A DNA stretch of 64,000 bases from Akkermansia sp. (GCA_017517805.1 JAFWYD010000003.1:19506-83505), one strand, 5' to 3'; counted from the first letter of the stretch, positions 1 through 7,285 are shown. Notes: generated from the letters alone by a model not told the origin. Numbers and translations: made by a program.

Positions 1-1
1 C

Positions 2-535
2 AACTTCCTCAAACAGAGCGATGCCCTGGTCGCCTTCCCCGGGGGCTTCGGCACCATGGATGAAATCTTCGAGGCCATCACCCTCATCCAGACCGGTAAA
101 TGCACCATCTTCCCCGTGGTGCTTATGGACCCGCCCGGGGAATCATACTGGCACCGCTGGATTCACTTCATCGAAAAGGAACTCCTTGAAGCCGGTCTCA
201 TTTCGCCGGAGGATATGAAGCTCCTCTACGTTTCCAAGGATGCAGAGGATGCCTACCACCATATTGCCGCCTTCTACAGCCGCTACCACTCCTACTACTT
301 CGAAGGAGAGGCCCTCTCCATCCGCCTTTCTCACCCGCTGGCAGAGTCCTCTCTCCCCTGGCTGCTCGAGGACTTTGACGATATCATGCCCCTTAAGGAT
401 CTCCAGCAGCTCCCCTCAGACTCTGCCGACCCCGATGAACGCCTCGGCTTCCTCTACCGCCTCCGCTTCACGTTCAAACGCGGTAACTATGCCCGCCTCC
501 GCGAGCTCATCGATGCCATCAACGACCTGGACTGA
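2..535 (+). CDS. LOG family (lysine decarboxylase-like Rossmann) protein, 5' truncated
   Basis: The 3' part of a LOG/TIGR00730-type gene enters from the window edge; 177 residues are readable. The motif PGGFGTMDE lies at residues 13-21 of the fragment and is the hallmark PGGxGTxxE nucleotide-binding loop of this family. LOG proteins of known function are nucleoside 5'-monophosphate phosphoribohydrolases that release free cytokinin-type bases, but many bacterial members are uncharacterised, so the substrate here is open. After the motif there is a helical region and a longer C-terminal extension (about 100 residues) than in the short plant-type LOGs, which fits the larger bacterial branch. The gene ends with TGA, followed by a GATTAGT heptamer repeat and a bidirectional terminator. 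The start is outside the window. Confidence 0.85.
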   Translation, partial: NFLKQSDALVAFPGGFGTMDEIFEAITLIQTGKCTIFPVVLMDPPGESYWHRWIHFIEKELLEAGLISPEDMKLLYVSKDAEDAYHHIAAFYSRYHSYYFEGEALSIRLSHPLAESSLPWLLEDFDDIMPLKDLQQLPSDSADPDERLGFLYRLRFTFKRGNYARLRELIDAINDLD

Positions 536-544
536 GAGGGCGTG

Positions 545-660
545 ATTAGTGATTAATGTGAAGTTTCCTGCGCTTTGCGCAGGGACAATGAAAAGCCCCG
601 GAGAATCTCTCCGGGGCTTTTGGTGAAGTGGTGCTTCACTTCGGCCAGTTGCGGCCTTGG
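545..660. repeat. Left arm of inverted repeat bounding the PEP-CTERM region
   Basis: This stretch contains the heptamer run GTGATTAGTGATTAATG, the exact 25-bp block at 560-584 (with internal palindrome CCTGCGCTTTGCGCAGG) and a terminator. The same order of elements occurs in reverse orientation at 7165-7285, where the 25-bp block is found exactly at 7234-7258. The two arms therefore bracket about 6.7 kb. Confidence 0.7.
591..621. terminator. Bidirectional rho-independent terminator
   Basis: Stem AAAGCCCCGGAGA / TCTCCGGGGCTTT with an A-tract on one side and a T-tract on the other. It lies between the convergent LOG gene (plus) and the first PEP-CTERM gene (minus), so it can serve both. Confidence 0.8.
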
Positions 661-676
661 CACGCCAAAGTCTCGT

Positions 677-1357
677 TTAGTGACGACGGCGGCGGGCAGC
701 CAGACCAGCAAGAGCCAGCAGGCTCAGCGTAGCCGTGGTAGGCTCGGGAACAAGAGCTGCACTCATGGCTTTTGCATCATTCAATGTTGTGTAGATTGAA
801 CTTACCTCGTAATTTTTTACGTAGGTTTCATTCACTTCGATACCCGTTGCCGCAAAGCCGGAAACGCCACTAAATACGATGTTGGATTTCGTTTCTCCTG
901 TTGTTGTTGCGGCTGTGCCATCCAGATATGCTATGGTAATTGCCGTATTGACTGTAGTGGCTCCTGTTTCGGGAGTACTGAAGGAATACACCAGGGATAC
1001 AGCCCCGATGTTATCCCAATTCGTAGATGAGGTAAAGATGGCTCCAAGGCCAGTATCTGTAGCTTGGGAAGAGCTATTGCCTTTCACCCAACTGCTCCAT
1101 ACACCTGTAGTATCGCTACTAGAGGAGCCATTATTGGCTAACCCCAGCTGACCAGCCTCGTTGTTTGCCCAACTCCCTGTAAACATGAAGAAATTGGGCT
1201 TCGTTGACCCATTTCCAGTAAAGTTAACGTCACTAATGGATTCCAGTGCATCCACGTTGAACGTGAGTGCTATGGTAGCCGTTTTAGTGGTAGCAAACGA
1301 ATCTGCGCCGCAGGCCAACCCTCCAAGAGCCAGCAAGGTAATAAGTGTCTTTTTCAT
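677..1357 (-). CDS. PEP-CTERM sorting domain protein, cassette 1
   Basis: Secreted protein of 226 residues. It starts MKKTLITLLALGGLACGA (signal peptide, cleavage probably after about residue 18) and ends with a PEP-CTERM tail: VPEP motif, a hydrophobic helix (SLLALAGLA) and the terminal basic cluster RRRRH. This tail is recognised by an exosortase, which releases the protein to the outer surface. The central about 180 residues are Ser/Thr/Asn/Gly-rich with no family I recognise; beta-rich composition is likely. The ATG at 1357 was chosen because the Lys-Lys-rich signal start is shared with the sister genes and because upstream in-frame codons lie in the conserved leader. Its leader is identical to that of cassette 2. 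The function of the mature part is unknown. Confidence 0.85.
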   Translation of the reverse strand: MKKTLITLLALGGLACGADSFATTKTATIALTFNVDALESISDVNFTGNGSTKPNFFMFTGSWANNEAGQLGLANNGSSSSDTTGVWSSWVKGNSSSQATDTGLGAIFTSSTNWDNIGAVSLVYSFSTPETGATTVNTAITIAYLDGTAATTTGETKSNIVFSGVSGFAATGIEVNETYVKNYEVSSIYTTLNDAKAMSAALVPEPTTATLSLLALAGLAARRRRH

Positions 1358-1372
1358 TTTATTTGTTTTTTC

Positions 1373-1470
1373 TTTGCTTGTGTCTAGGTTATGCAGCCCG
1401 GCGGGTGTACTTCCTCGCGCGATGGAATGGCATCCCCTCACAGGCTCACGCGCGTAGTGTATCGCATTTC
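1373..1470 (-). promoter_or_regulatory. Conserved 98-nt 5' leader, copy 1
   Basis: A 98-nt block directly upstream of the PEP-CTERM gene, identical base for base to 4097-4194, and present with about ten substitutions at 6581-6678 and with one deletion at 6985-7081. It starts (in gene direction) with GAAATGCGATACACTAC, contains ATGCCATTCCAT and GCATAACCTAGACACAAGC, and ends 15-16 nt before the ATG. I could not place convincing -35/-10 hexamers; it may hold an activator site plus an untranslated leader. Confidence 0.75.
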
Positions 1471-1696
1471 AGAGTAGATATTCGCATTGTATGAAGATTG
1501 GCTTCTACTGCCCTTTTAGAAAGAGCAAATATAATGTCATCTATGGGCTTCCATTGATACACTATGAGCCTATCAACATTTCTCGCCATACACAACACGG
1601 CTGAAGACCCCTGAAGAAAGGAAGGCAGATATATGCTACACATGTCTTGGTGTCGCTGCGAATTTTGTTGGCGTATATGGTGTTTTTTAATATTCG

Positions 1697-1724
1697 TTGA
1701 CAAATGATATAATTTGTCTATAAT
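1697..1724 (+). promoter_or_regulatory. Sigma70-type promoter of the abiE-like pair
   Basis: TTGACA at 1697-1702, 16-bp spacer, TATAAT at 1719-1724: a perfect consensus promoter. It implies a transcript start near 1731, which excludes the in-frame TTG at 1714 as start codon. Confidence 0.75.
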
Positions 1725-1752
1725 TTGTCCAAAAAAGCATCATTTCTCCTCC

Positions 1753-2298
1753 TTGAAAACAAAATCAACCAAATCACCCTCCAGAGGGACTCTCTATTAT
1801 CGGGAGAGCGTGGGCAAGCTGATTAAGGTTATGCCCGGCTTTTTTGTGTCTGCTGATTCTGTCCTTAGCGACGTAAATATGATGCAGTGGATTCATGCTA
1901 AGCAACCTGAGGCTGTGATGAACTTAATCTCAGCGTTATCTTTTCATGGGCTGACCACACAAATCCCCGCCTATCTTTCTGTGGCTCTTCCCAGGGGGAA
2001 AGTCATTCCTAAAAATTTTGTGACTCCCGTAAAAGTCTGGTATACAAAGAATGAATGGCTTCTCTGCGGTGTCACACAATACTCAGGAGCGTTTGGCCCC
2101 TACCTCGTTACCTCGCCGGAACGAACACTTATAGATTGCTTCCGCTATAGAAACAAGATAGGGCTGGATATTTTTCTGGAATCCTTGCAAATCGGCATCA
2201 GGGAGAAAAGCTTTAATCTGAATCAGCTCGCAGAACTGGGCGATATTTTCAAAGTCTCAGCACTTATGAAACCCTACATCAAAACCGCAGTTTCATGA
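1753..2298 (+). CDS. AbiEi-like antitoxin (type IV toxin-antitoxin)
   Basis: Likely antitoxin/transcriptional regulator of an AbiE system, where AbiEi represses its own operon and counteracts the nucleotidyltransferase AbiEii. The core GKLIKVMPGFFV, then the region around LSFHGLTTQ and the block TSPERTLIDCFRY are typical of AbiEi C-terminal domains; the usual N-terminal winged helix is short. The start is uncertain: with the promoter at 1697-1724 the transcript begins near 1731, so TTG at 1753 is the first usable in-frame start (181 residues), whereas a longer reading from TTG 1714 would begin inside the -10 box. The gene overlaps the toxin by 4 bp (ATGA at 2295-2298), indicating translational coupling. 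It sits between PEP-CTERM cassettes, as an accessory insertion. Confidence 0.8.
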   Translation: MKTKSTKSPSRGTLYYRESVGKLIKVMPGFFVSADSVLSDVNMMQWIHAKQPEAVMNLISALSFHGLTTQIPAYLSVALPRGKVIPKNFVTPVKVWYTKNEWLLCGVTQYSGAFGPYLVTSPERTLIDCFRYRNKIGLDIFLESLQIGIREKSFNLNQLAELGDIFKVSALMKPYIKTAVS

Positions 2299-3191
2299 AT
2301 ATCCGTCAGTTATTACAGCTTAAGGCCCGGAATGAGGGTATAGCGTATCGGCAGATATTGACCCACTATGCCATGGAACGATTCTTGTACCGCCTTTCAA
2401 CCTCGTCCTCAGCAAACAGATTTTACCTGAAGGGCGGAATGCTGCTTATGGGGATGGGGGCGGTACCTGCACGCACGACCATGGACATTGACCTGCTGGG
2501 CAGAATCGACCACAACCCGGAAAACATCAAAAAGACTTTCAACAGCATTCTGCATACCAACGCTCAGGCAAAAGACCAGGTGACTTTCTCCTCAGATTTT
2601 AAGATTGCCGAAATCATGAAGGATGCCTTGTACTCGGGAATCCGGGTGAGTCTCAACGCCTCTGTCTGCGGTGACTCCTGCCCCATCTCCATCGATATTG
2701 GTTTCAGTGATGAAATTTACCCGGAACCCATTTTGATGGAATACCCGCCTTTGTTGCCAGAGGTGCCGCCAGTCCGCCTGCTGTGCTACACGAAGGAATC
2801 CATGGTGGCAGAGAAATGGCAGGCAATGGTTCAACTGGGACGTTTCAATTCACGTATGAAGGATTTTTACGACCTCTGGTTCTTGTCCCGCTCGTATCAT
2901 TTCCAATATCAGACCTTGAGAGATGCTGTAGAACGCACTTTCCAACGCCGTGGTACAGAAAAAGAGCAATACCAGGTTCTGTTCGAATCAGCATATTCCA
3001 ACACTCAACAGCCAGAATGGTCGGCCTATGTATCAAAGTTGAAAGCCGCTTCTTTCCATCGGAAACTGACTGCAGTCCTGCCATCTCGAGATCTGACTGA
3101 GGTCCTGGCAGAAATCCGTGCATGGCTAGAACCCGTCATGAACGAAGCTGCCCCTTTTACGAGGTGGAAGCCGGGTAAGGGCTGGCAGTAA
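2295..3191 (+). CDS. AbiEii/AbiGii-type nucleotidyltransferase toxin
   Basis: A 298-residue protein of the AbiEii family, minimal nucleotidyltransferases that act as toxins in type IV toxin-antitoxin modules (related enzymes such as MenT modify tRNA). The catalytic signature is visible: FYLKGGMLL around residues 43-51 gives the GG of the nucleotide-binding turn, and TMDIDLLG at 62-69 gives the DxD metal-binding pair (D64, D66). Downstream, CYTKESMVAEKWQAMV and RMKDFYDLWFL match the conserved helical part. The gene follows its partner with a 4-bp overlap and ends before a strong terminator. AbiE modules often give abortive phage defence; that role is inferred here. Confidence 0.9.
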   Translation: MNIRQLLQLKARNEGIAYRQILTHYAMERFLYRLSTSSSANRFYLKGGMLLMGMGAVPARTTMDIDLLGRIDHNPENIKKTFNSILHTNAQAKDQVTFSSDFKIAEIMKDALYSGIRVSLNASVCGDSCPISIDIGFSDEIYPEPILMEYPPLLPEVPPVRLLCYTKESMVAEKWQAMVQLGRFNSRMKDFYDLWFLSRSYHFQYQTLRDAVERTFQRRGTEKEQYQVLFESAYSNTQQPEWSAYVSKLKAASFHRKLTAVLPSRDLTEVLAEIRAWLEPVMNEAAPFTRWKPGKGWQ

Positions 3192-3215
3192 GATATCAAC
3201 CTCTTGGTGTTTAAT

Positions 3216-3250
3216 GAAAAGCCCATGAGGGAGTCTCCTCATGGGCTTTC
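3216..3250. terminator. Bidirectional terminator between abiE pair and PEP-CTERM cassette 2
   Basis: GAAAAGCCCATGAGG - GAGT - CTCCTCATGGGCTTTC hairpin with A- and T-tracts on the two sides, between convergent genes. Confidence 0.8.
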
Positions 3251-3276
3251 GAAATTGGTTTATACTTGTGTAAAAG

Positions 3277-4083
3277 TTACTTGCGGCGGCGGCGGGCGGC
3301 CAGACCAGCGAGAGCCAGCAGACTCAGCGTGGCCGTGGCCGGCTCGGGGATAGAGGGAAGAACACCTTTATTCAGCTCCCATGCCTGATCTGCAGTTGCA
3401 TAACCGTCATTGATGGTAAGTGCATCCAGGTAAGTTGTTGTGTAGCGGATTTCGGTTACGTCATACTTGTTATCAACCCACCGGGTGCCGTCATTACCTG
3501 CGTTCAATGTTACAATGCTGCCATCATTCATGGCAACAGAGAAATAAATCTGAACACCGAGGGGAGCGGTTCTGGAACTGATTCCATTATAAGTAACGGT
3601 AAGTGCAGCACCTGCTGCATTTGTCCAGTCGATGCTGGTCAGAGCGCTTGTAGCGGCAGTCCCATTAGAACCAAATACCGTTGCGCCTGTTGAGGTGAAT
3701 GCAGAAGCGTCATCGGCGCTCTTAAAGTAGAAGCCACCGGTTGTAATGTTGCCGCTGCCATTGCTGTTGTTGTTGACGCTGATATTGACGGTATGATCTA
3801 CGTTTTCGGTACCAGCATCATCGACTTTCCATGAGAGCAGCGGAATCTTGCTGGCTCCGTTGGTGGACTTGCCTGTTGTAAAGACAGACAAAGCTTCAAC
3901 ATCCAAGGTTAGAACGGCTGAAAAGGCCTGCTTAAAGGAATCGTTGGTCAGAATAGTGGTCGCATCAATGACCGTTGGGGTATCCTGCAGGGTGATTTCT
4001 GAAGGATTTGCCAGTTGTTTATCGCTCAAAGCGCCCATGGATACACCACCAAGCGCCAGAAGTGTAACGATTGTCTTTTTCAT
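3277..4083 (-). CDS. PEP-CTERM sorting domain protein, cassette 2
   Basis: Secreted protein of 268 residues with signal peptide MKKTIVTLLALGGVSMGA and a C-terminal IPEPATATLSLLALAGLAA helix followed by RRRRK, the exosortase sorting signal. The middle is Thr/Asn/Ser/Gly-rich (for example a run VNISVNNNSNGSGNIT) and resembles the middle of cassettes 1 and 3 only loosely, while signal peptide, tail and 5' leader are nearly shared. This pattern of constant ends around a variable core suggests a cassette family kept in step by recombination. No enzymatic domain is recognisable. Exported, probably to the outer membrane or extracellular matrix. Confidence 0.85.
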   Translation of the reverse strand: MKKTIVTLLALGGVSMGALSDKQLANPSEITLQDTPTVIDATTILTNDSFKQAFSAVLTLDVEALSVFTTGKSTNGASKIPLLSWKVDDAGTENVDHTVNISVNNNSNGSGNITTGGFYFKSADDASAFTSTGATVFGSNGTAATSALTSIDWTNAAGAALTVTYNGISSRTAPLGVQIYFSVAMNDGSIVTLNAGNDGTRWVDNKYDVTEIRYTTTYLDALTINDGYATADQAWELNKGVLPSIPEPATATLSLLALAGLAARRRRK

Positions 4084-4096
4084 TTTGTTTGGTTTC

Positions 4097-4194
4097 TTTG
4101 CTTGTGTCTAGGTTATGCAGCCCGGCGGGTGTACTTCCTCGCGCGATGGAATGGCATCCCCTCACAGGCTCACGCGCGTAGTGTATCGCATTTC
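4097..4194 (-). promoter_or_regulatory. Conserved 98-nt 5' leader, copy 2
   Basis: Identical over all 98 nt to copy 1 at 1373-1470, although the coding regions behind the two leaders differ strongly. Ends 13 nt before the ATG of cassette 2. Confidence 0.75.
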
Positions 4195-4394
4195 GGATGC
4201 TCGATTTCGGCAACTGCGCTTATTCGCCAGGGATGCCCAACGAGATTGAGCTAAGCCGCATCCGGAAATGCCTGAAATTGTTATGATGCAACCCTATATA
4301 CAAAGAAGCTAATTGTGCTACTCGGAATACGGGGACGTAGAGATGTCAATATTGATGCAGTTGCTTTTACTTAGAATTTGGAAAACGAGTCCCA

Positions 4395-4437
4395 AATTCC
4401 CGCGAATCGGGAATTTGATTCCCGATTCGCGGGAATT
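4395..4437. repeat. 43-bp perfect palindrome made of two 17-bp boxes
   Basis: Two head-to-head copies of TTCCCGCGAATCGGGAA (4397-4413 and, inverted, 4419-4435). With flanking bases the arms are 20 bp each and perfect, separated by ttg. A third box is at 5744-5760 behind the gene. The palindrome abuts a -35-like TTGACA at 4441-4446, so it is placed as an operator for the DUF4143 gene. Confidence 0.8.
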
Positions 4438-4440
4438 GTA

Positions 4441-4469
4441 TTGACAAAACCTATCTCAGATGCGAGAAT
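4441..4469 (+). promoter_or_regulatory. Putative promoter of DUF4143 gene, next to palindrome
   Basis: TTGACA at 4441-4446, 17-bp spacer, GAGAAT at 4464-4469 (weak -10). The -10 ends 7 nt before ATG 4477, the same geometry as the leaderless promoters elsewhere in the window. Confidence 0.5.
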
Positions 4470-4476
4470 ACATGTC

Positions 4477-5718
4477 ATGAAAGCGAGGCGTAAATTGACG
4501 TATTTAGAACGGTCTGCAGAAACGCAGGTAAATTCTCTGAGCCGTTTTTTTCCCTGCGTAATGGTAACAGGGGCCCGTCAGGTAGGCAAATCTACCATGC
4601 TGAAGAAATTGATGCCGGAAGGGATGCGTTATGTTTCATTGGACGATTATTTGGTGGCAGAATATGCCCGAAAAGATCCGAAAGGTTTCCTGGATGAATG
4701 GGGGCATCCTCTTTGCATAGATGAAATTCAGTACGCACCGGGACTTTTAAGGGGAATCAAGCTGAAAGTGGATGAATCCGGGCAGGAACCCGGCATGTAC
4801 TGGCTCACTGGCTCCCAGCGTTTTGTGATGATGAAAGGTGTAAGCGAAAGTCTTGCCGGACGCATCGGAATAGTGGATTTGCACAGCCTTTCTCAGCGGG
4901 AAACCGGGCAGGAAAATCTTAGCTGTTGCCCTTTTAATCCCGAGCATCCGGCTATGCAGATGCAGCAGAACAATATCTGTGGTGTGACTGAGCTGTTTGA
5001 AAGAATCTATCGTGGTGGCTATCCGCGCCTGATTCAGCAGTCTGCCCTTAGTCCTGCGGCCTATTTTAGCGCCTATGTGCAGACTTATGTAGAGCGTGAT
5101 GTACAGGCTCTCACCCAGGTGAGCAATCAGGCTTCCTTTATGAAGTTAATGCGCTCAGCTGCTATGCGGACAGGTCAGCAACTCGTTTATAGTGATTTAG
5201 CACGTGATGCAGGTATTTCTCCTAAGACCGCTGCAGCCTGGGTTTCTATTCTTCAGGCATCCGGAATTGTAGAATTGCTGGAACCTTATTACATCAACAC
5301 TACTAAAAGACTAGCCAAAACTCCAAAGCTGTATTTCATGGATACAGGGTTATGCTGCTGGCTGGCTGGTTGGGAAAATGCCACCCAGCTCATGAATAGT
5401 GGCTACGCCGGTGCTATCCTGGAAACGTGGGTGTATGGACAATTGGTTCGTAGTTATGCTAATGCAGGTCAGGCTTGTCGTCTTACATATTACCGAGATA
5501 GAAATGGAGCGGAGGTAGATTTCGTGCTCGAAAAAAATGGATGTCTGTATCCCATGGAAGTAAAGCGAAGCAGCTCACCTTCTACTCATGATTTGCGCTG
5601 GGTGTCACAGATTCCGACTGGTAGTGCAGAATTGAAACCAGGAATTATTTTCTGCACGGCTGATTCCTTTATTCCTATGCCCTTTGGGGCGGCAGGATTC
5701 CCTATTTCTGCTTTATAG
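4477..5718 (+). CDS. AAA ATPase with DUF4143 C-terminal domain
   Basis: A 413-residue ATPase of the AAA_14/DUF4143 group, a family common in accessory regions and of unknown biological role. Walker A is TGARQVGKST at residues 31-40, Walker B LCIDEIQ at 79-85. The middle contains YVERDVQAL, typical of the family, and the C-terminal part has GAEVDFVLE and YPMEVKRS, resembling a PD-(D/E)xK nuclease-like core as noted for DUF4143. ATG 4477 was preferred over upstream in-frame codons because these run through the perfect palindrome and the promoter. The gene stands alone between PEP-CTERM cassettes, framed by three copies of the 17-bp box, which suggests self-regulation or mobility of the unit. 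Function unknown. Confidence 0.8.
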   Translation: MKARRKLTYLERSAETQVNSLSRFFPCVMVTGARQVGKSTMLKKLMPEGMRYVSLDDYLVAEYARKDPKGFLDEWGHPLCIDEIQYAPGLLRGIKLKVDESGQEPGMYWLTGSQRFVMMKGVSESLAGRIGIVDLHSLSQRETGQENLSCCPFNPEHPAMQMQQNNICGVTELFERIYRGGYPRLIQQSALSPAAYFSAYVQTYVERDVQALTQVSNQASFMKLMRSAAMRTGQQLVYSDLARDAGISPKTAAAWVSILQASGIVELLEPYYINTTKRLAKTPKLYFMDTGLCCWLAGWENATQLMNSGYAGAILETWVYGQLVRSYANAGQACRLTYYRDRNGAEVDFVLEKNGCLYPMEVKRSSSPSTHDLRWVSQIPTGSAELKPGIIFCTADSFIPMPFGAAGFPISAL

Positions 5719-5743
5719 CAAAGCAGATGTTGTTAAAATACAG

Positions 5744-5760
5744 TTCCCGCGAATCGGGAA
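5744..5760. repeat. Third copy of the TTCCCGCGAATCGGGAA box
   Basis: Exact 17-bp copy (within GTTCCCGCGAATCGGGAAC), 26 bp after the stop codon of the DUF4143 gene. Confidence 0.75.
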
Positions 5761-5784
5761 CGTCAGGAAGAGTTATAACATGCA

Positions 5785-5818
5785 AAAAGCCCTTGGGGAT
5801 GTCTCCCCAAGGGCTTTT
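5785..5818. terminator. Bidirectional terminator
   Basis: AAAAGCCCTTGGGGA - tgt - TCCCCAAGGGCTTTT, a perfect stem with A/T tracts, between the DUF4143 gene and cassette 3 (convergent). Confidence 0.85.
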
Positions 5819-5846
5819 CTGATAGCATTTGTCGCGGTCTCGCGCT

Positions 5847-6566
5847 TTACTTGCGGCGACGGCGGGCGGCCAGGCCAGCCAGGGCCAGCAGGCTCAGCGT
5901 AGCGGTGGCAGGCTCGGGAATGGGAGCAGCCACTGCAGCGGCGTTGGAAAGAGCCTTCATATCGGTCTCCGAGCCCCCCATATAATTGTTGAAGTAGTAG
6001 CTGCTGGACACAGCATCACCGAAGGACAATGCATCAGCAGCAGCTGAACCGGACTTAAGAGTCCCAGCAGTCACATAGCTGTCGATAATAGCGTTACCGT
6101 TAGTGTCAATCAGGGTGAATGCCACGGCGGTACCACTTGTTGCACCAAAGGAATAAACAAGACCAGCAGAGGCAATATTATCCCAGCCGGTACCTGCAGC
6201 ATCACCATTCAGGTCGGAAAGATTGTCTGCTCCTTGCCAGGTAAGACTGTTCCAATTTGTTGTATTACCCCAGCGAGCGTACAGACCGGAGGTGTTAATT
6301 TTATTACCGCTAGAGCCACCATTCACAGTAACGCCGGTCTGTGTGCCGTTACATGTATAACTCACAATATCTGTGCCCCAGGCAGGCGTCTGCCCTTTCT
6401 CTAACAATGTTTGAAGCTCAGTAACGTCAAGCGTAAGAGCAACAGTGAAATTGTTGCCCAGCGTGTTGTAACCAGTATTGCCGCCCGTTACGAAGGCTGC
6501 CTCTTCCAGAGTCACACCCATGGCGCAAGAGGCTGCGGCCAGCAGGGTAATAAGTGTCTTTTTCAT
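5847..6566 (-). CDS. PEP-CTERM sorting domain protein, cassette 3
   Basis: Secreted protein of 239 residues: signal peptide MKKTLITLLAAASCAMG, a variable core rich in Asn/Thr/Gly/Ser, and the exosortase tail IPEPATATLSLLALAGLAA plus RRRRK. The core contains aromatic and Trp residues (YARWGNTTNWNSLTW, GTGWDNIASAGLVYSF). The motif WDNI..A.LVYSF also occurs in cassette 1 (WDNIGAVSLVYSF), so these two are true paralogues; cassette 2 has drifted further. Start fixed by the signal peptide and by the leader 15 nt upstream. No catalytic motif seen; a surface or matrix protein is the best guess. Confidence 0.85.
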   Translation of the reverse strand: MKKTLITLLAAASCAMGVTLEEAAFVTGGNTGYNTLGNNFTVALTLDVTELQTLLEKGQTPAWGTDIVSYTCNGTQTGVTVNGGSSGNKINTSGLYARWGNTTNWNSLTWQGADNLSDLNGDAAGTGWDNIASAGLVYSFGATSGTAVAFTLIDTNGNAIIDSYVTAGTLKSGSAAADALSFGDAVSSSYYFNNYMGGSETDMKALSNAAAVAAPIPEPATATLSLLALAGLAARRRRK

Positions 6567-6580
6567 TTTGTTTGGTTTTC

Positions 6581-6678
6581 TTTGATTGTGTTTAAGTTAT
6601 GCAGCCTGGTGGGCTCGCTTCCTCGCGCGATGGAATGGCATCCCCTCACAGGCTTACGCGCGTAGTGTATCGCATTTC
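6581..6678 (-). promoter_or_regulatory. Conserved 98-nt 5' leader, copy 3
   Basis: Same length as copies 1 and 2 without indels, with about ten substitutions clustered near the gene-proximal part. The distal half (TGAGGGGATGCCATTCCATC, GAAATGCGATACACTACGCG) is unchanged. Confidence 0.75.
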
Positions 6679-6689
6679 AGAAGAGAAAA

Positions 6690-6984
6690 GAAAAACATGT
6701 AAGCATCACGTTATTCTACATTCTACCAAAGTGGACTTTGAATTATAAAAAGTGGTTCTATTATAGGGGGGGTAGAAAAATGCTTAATTGAAAAAATAAA
6801 TGGCAATGAATTATATTAGTATAAAAAAACACATTGTTACAAATATGCAGATTATGTATTTCGAGAAATATTATTACGAGTGTAATTTTATCGTGAATTT
6901 TTAACTAATAAAAACCGCTAACAAAATCGCCCTAAGTTCAAAATAAATAGCGATTAACGGCAAAAAAATCTGTACATCGCATCT
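6690..6984. other. AT-rich intergenic stretch
   Basis: About 300 bp of very AT-rich sequence between leader copies 3 and 4, with no codon-like pattern and no repeat that I can define. It separates the divergent cassette 3 and the collapsed cassette 4. Confidence 0.5.
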
Positions 6985-7081
6985 GAAATGCGATATACCG
7001 CGCGAGTAGGCCTGTGAGGGGATGCCTTCCATCGCGCGAGGAAGTACATCTGCTGGGCAGCATAACCTAGACACAAGCAAA
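6985..7081 (+). promoter_or_regulatory. Conserved 5' leader, copy 4 (opposite orientation)
   Basis: The leader in plus orientation, 97 nt, one base deleted in the ATGCCATTCC segment. It is preceded by TCGCATCTGAAATGCGA, an inverted repeat of TCGCAT. It leads into the collapsed cassette at 7096. Confidence 0.7.
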
Positions 7082-7095
7082 GAAAACCAAATAAA

Positions 7096-7170
7096 ATGAA
7101 AAAGACGTTTATTACCTTGCTGGTCTTGCTGCCCGCCGCCATCGTCACTAAAGTGACTATGGTGTGTTAA
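7096..7170 (+). pseudogene. Collapsed PEP-CTERM cassette (signal start fused to tail)
   Basis: After leader copy 4 an ATG opens MKKTFITLLV as in the other cassettes, but within nine codons the DNA continues as the 3' end of a PEP-CTERM gene. Read in the next frame, CTTGCTGGTCTTGCTGCC and following codons give LAGLAARRHRH and stop TAA at 7149-7151. The start and tail are out of frame, so the open frame yields only a 24-residue product ending at 7170. The whole variable core is missing. The joint lies at a TTGCTGG-type short homology that occurs in both the signal peptide and the tail of the sister genes. I read it as an internal deletion remnant. Confidence 0.8.
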
Positions 7171-7285
7171 GACTACAAGATGCACCATTTCACCAAAAGC
7201 CCCCGGAGGATTACTCCGGGGGCTTTTTATTACCCCTGCGCAAAGCGCAGGAAACTTCAAATTAATCATTATTCACTAATCACTA
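7165..7285. repeat. Right arm of inverted repeat bounding the PEP-CTERM region
   Basis: Contains in reverse order the elements of 545-660: terminator, exact 25-bp block 7234-7258 and ATTAATC/CACTAATC heptamers. The heptamer part overlaps the stop codon of the metallophosphoesterase gene (7276-7278). Confidence 0.7.
7195..7228. terminator. Bidirectional terminator
   Basis: AAAAGCCCCCGGAG - gatta - CTCCGGGGGCTTTTT hairpin between the collapsed cassette (plus) and the metallophosphoesterase (minus). Confidence 0.85.

Noticed and set aside
1446..1703. An 85-residue frame on the minus strand upstream of the abiE promoter
   Set aside because: It lies partly in the leader region of cassette 1, lacks a promoter or family resemblance, and overlaps no conserved protein.
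6901..7269. A 122-residue frame on the minus strand opposite the collapsed cassette
   Set aside because: It is the complement of the conserved leader and of the terminator; similar frames occur opposite every leader copy.
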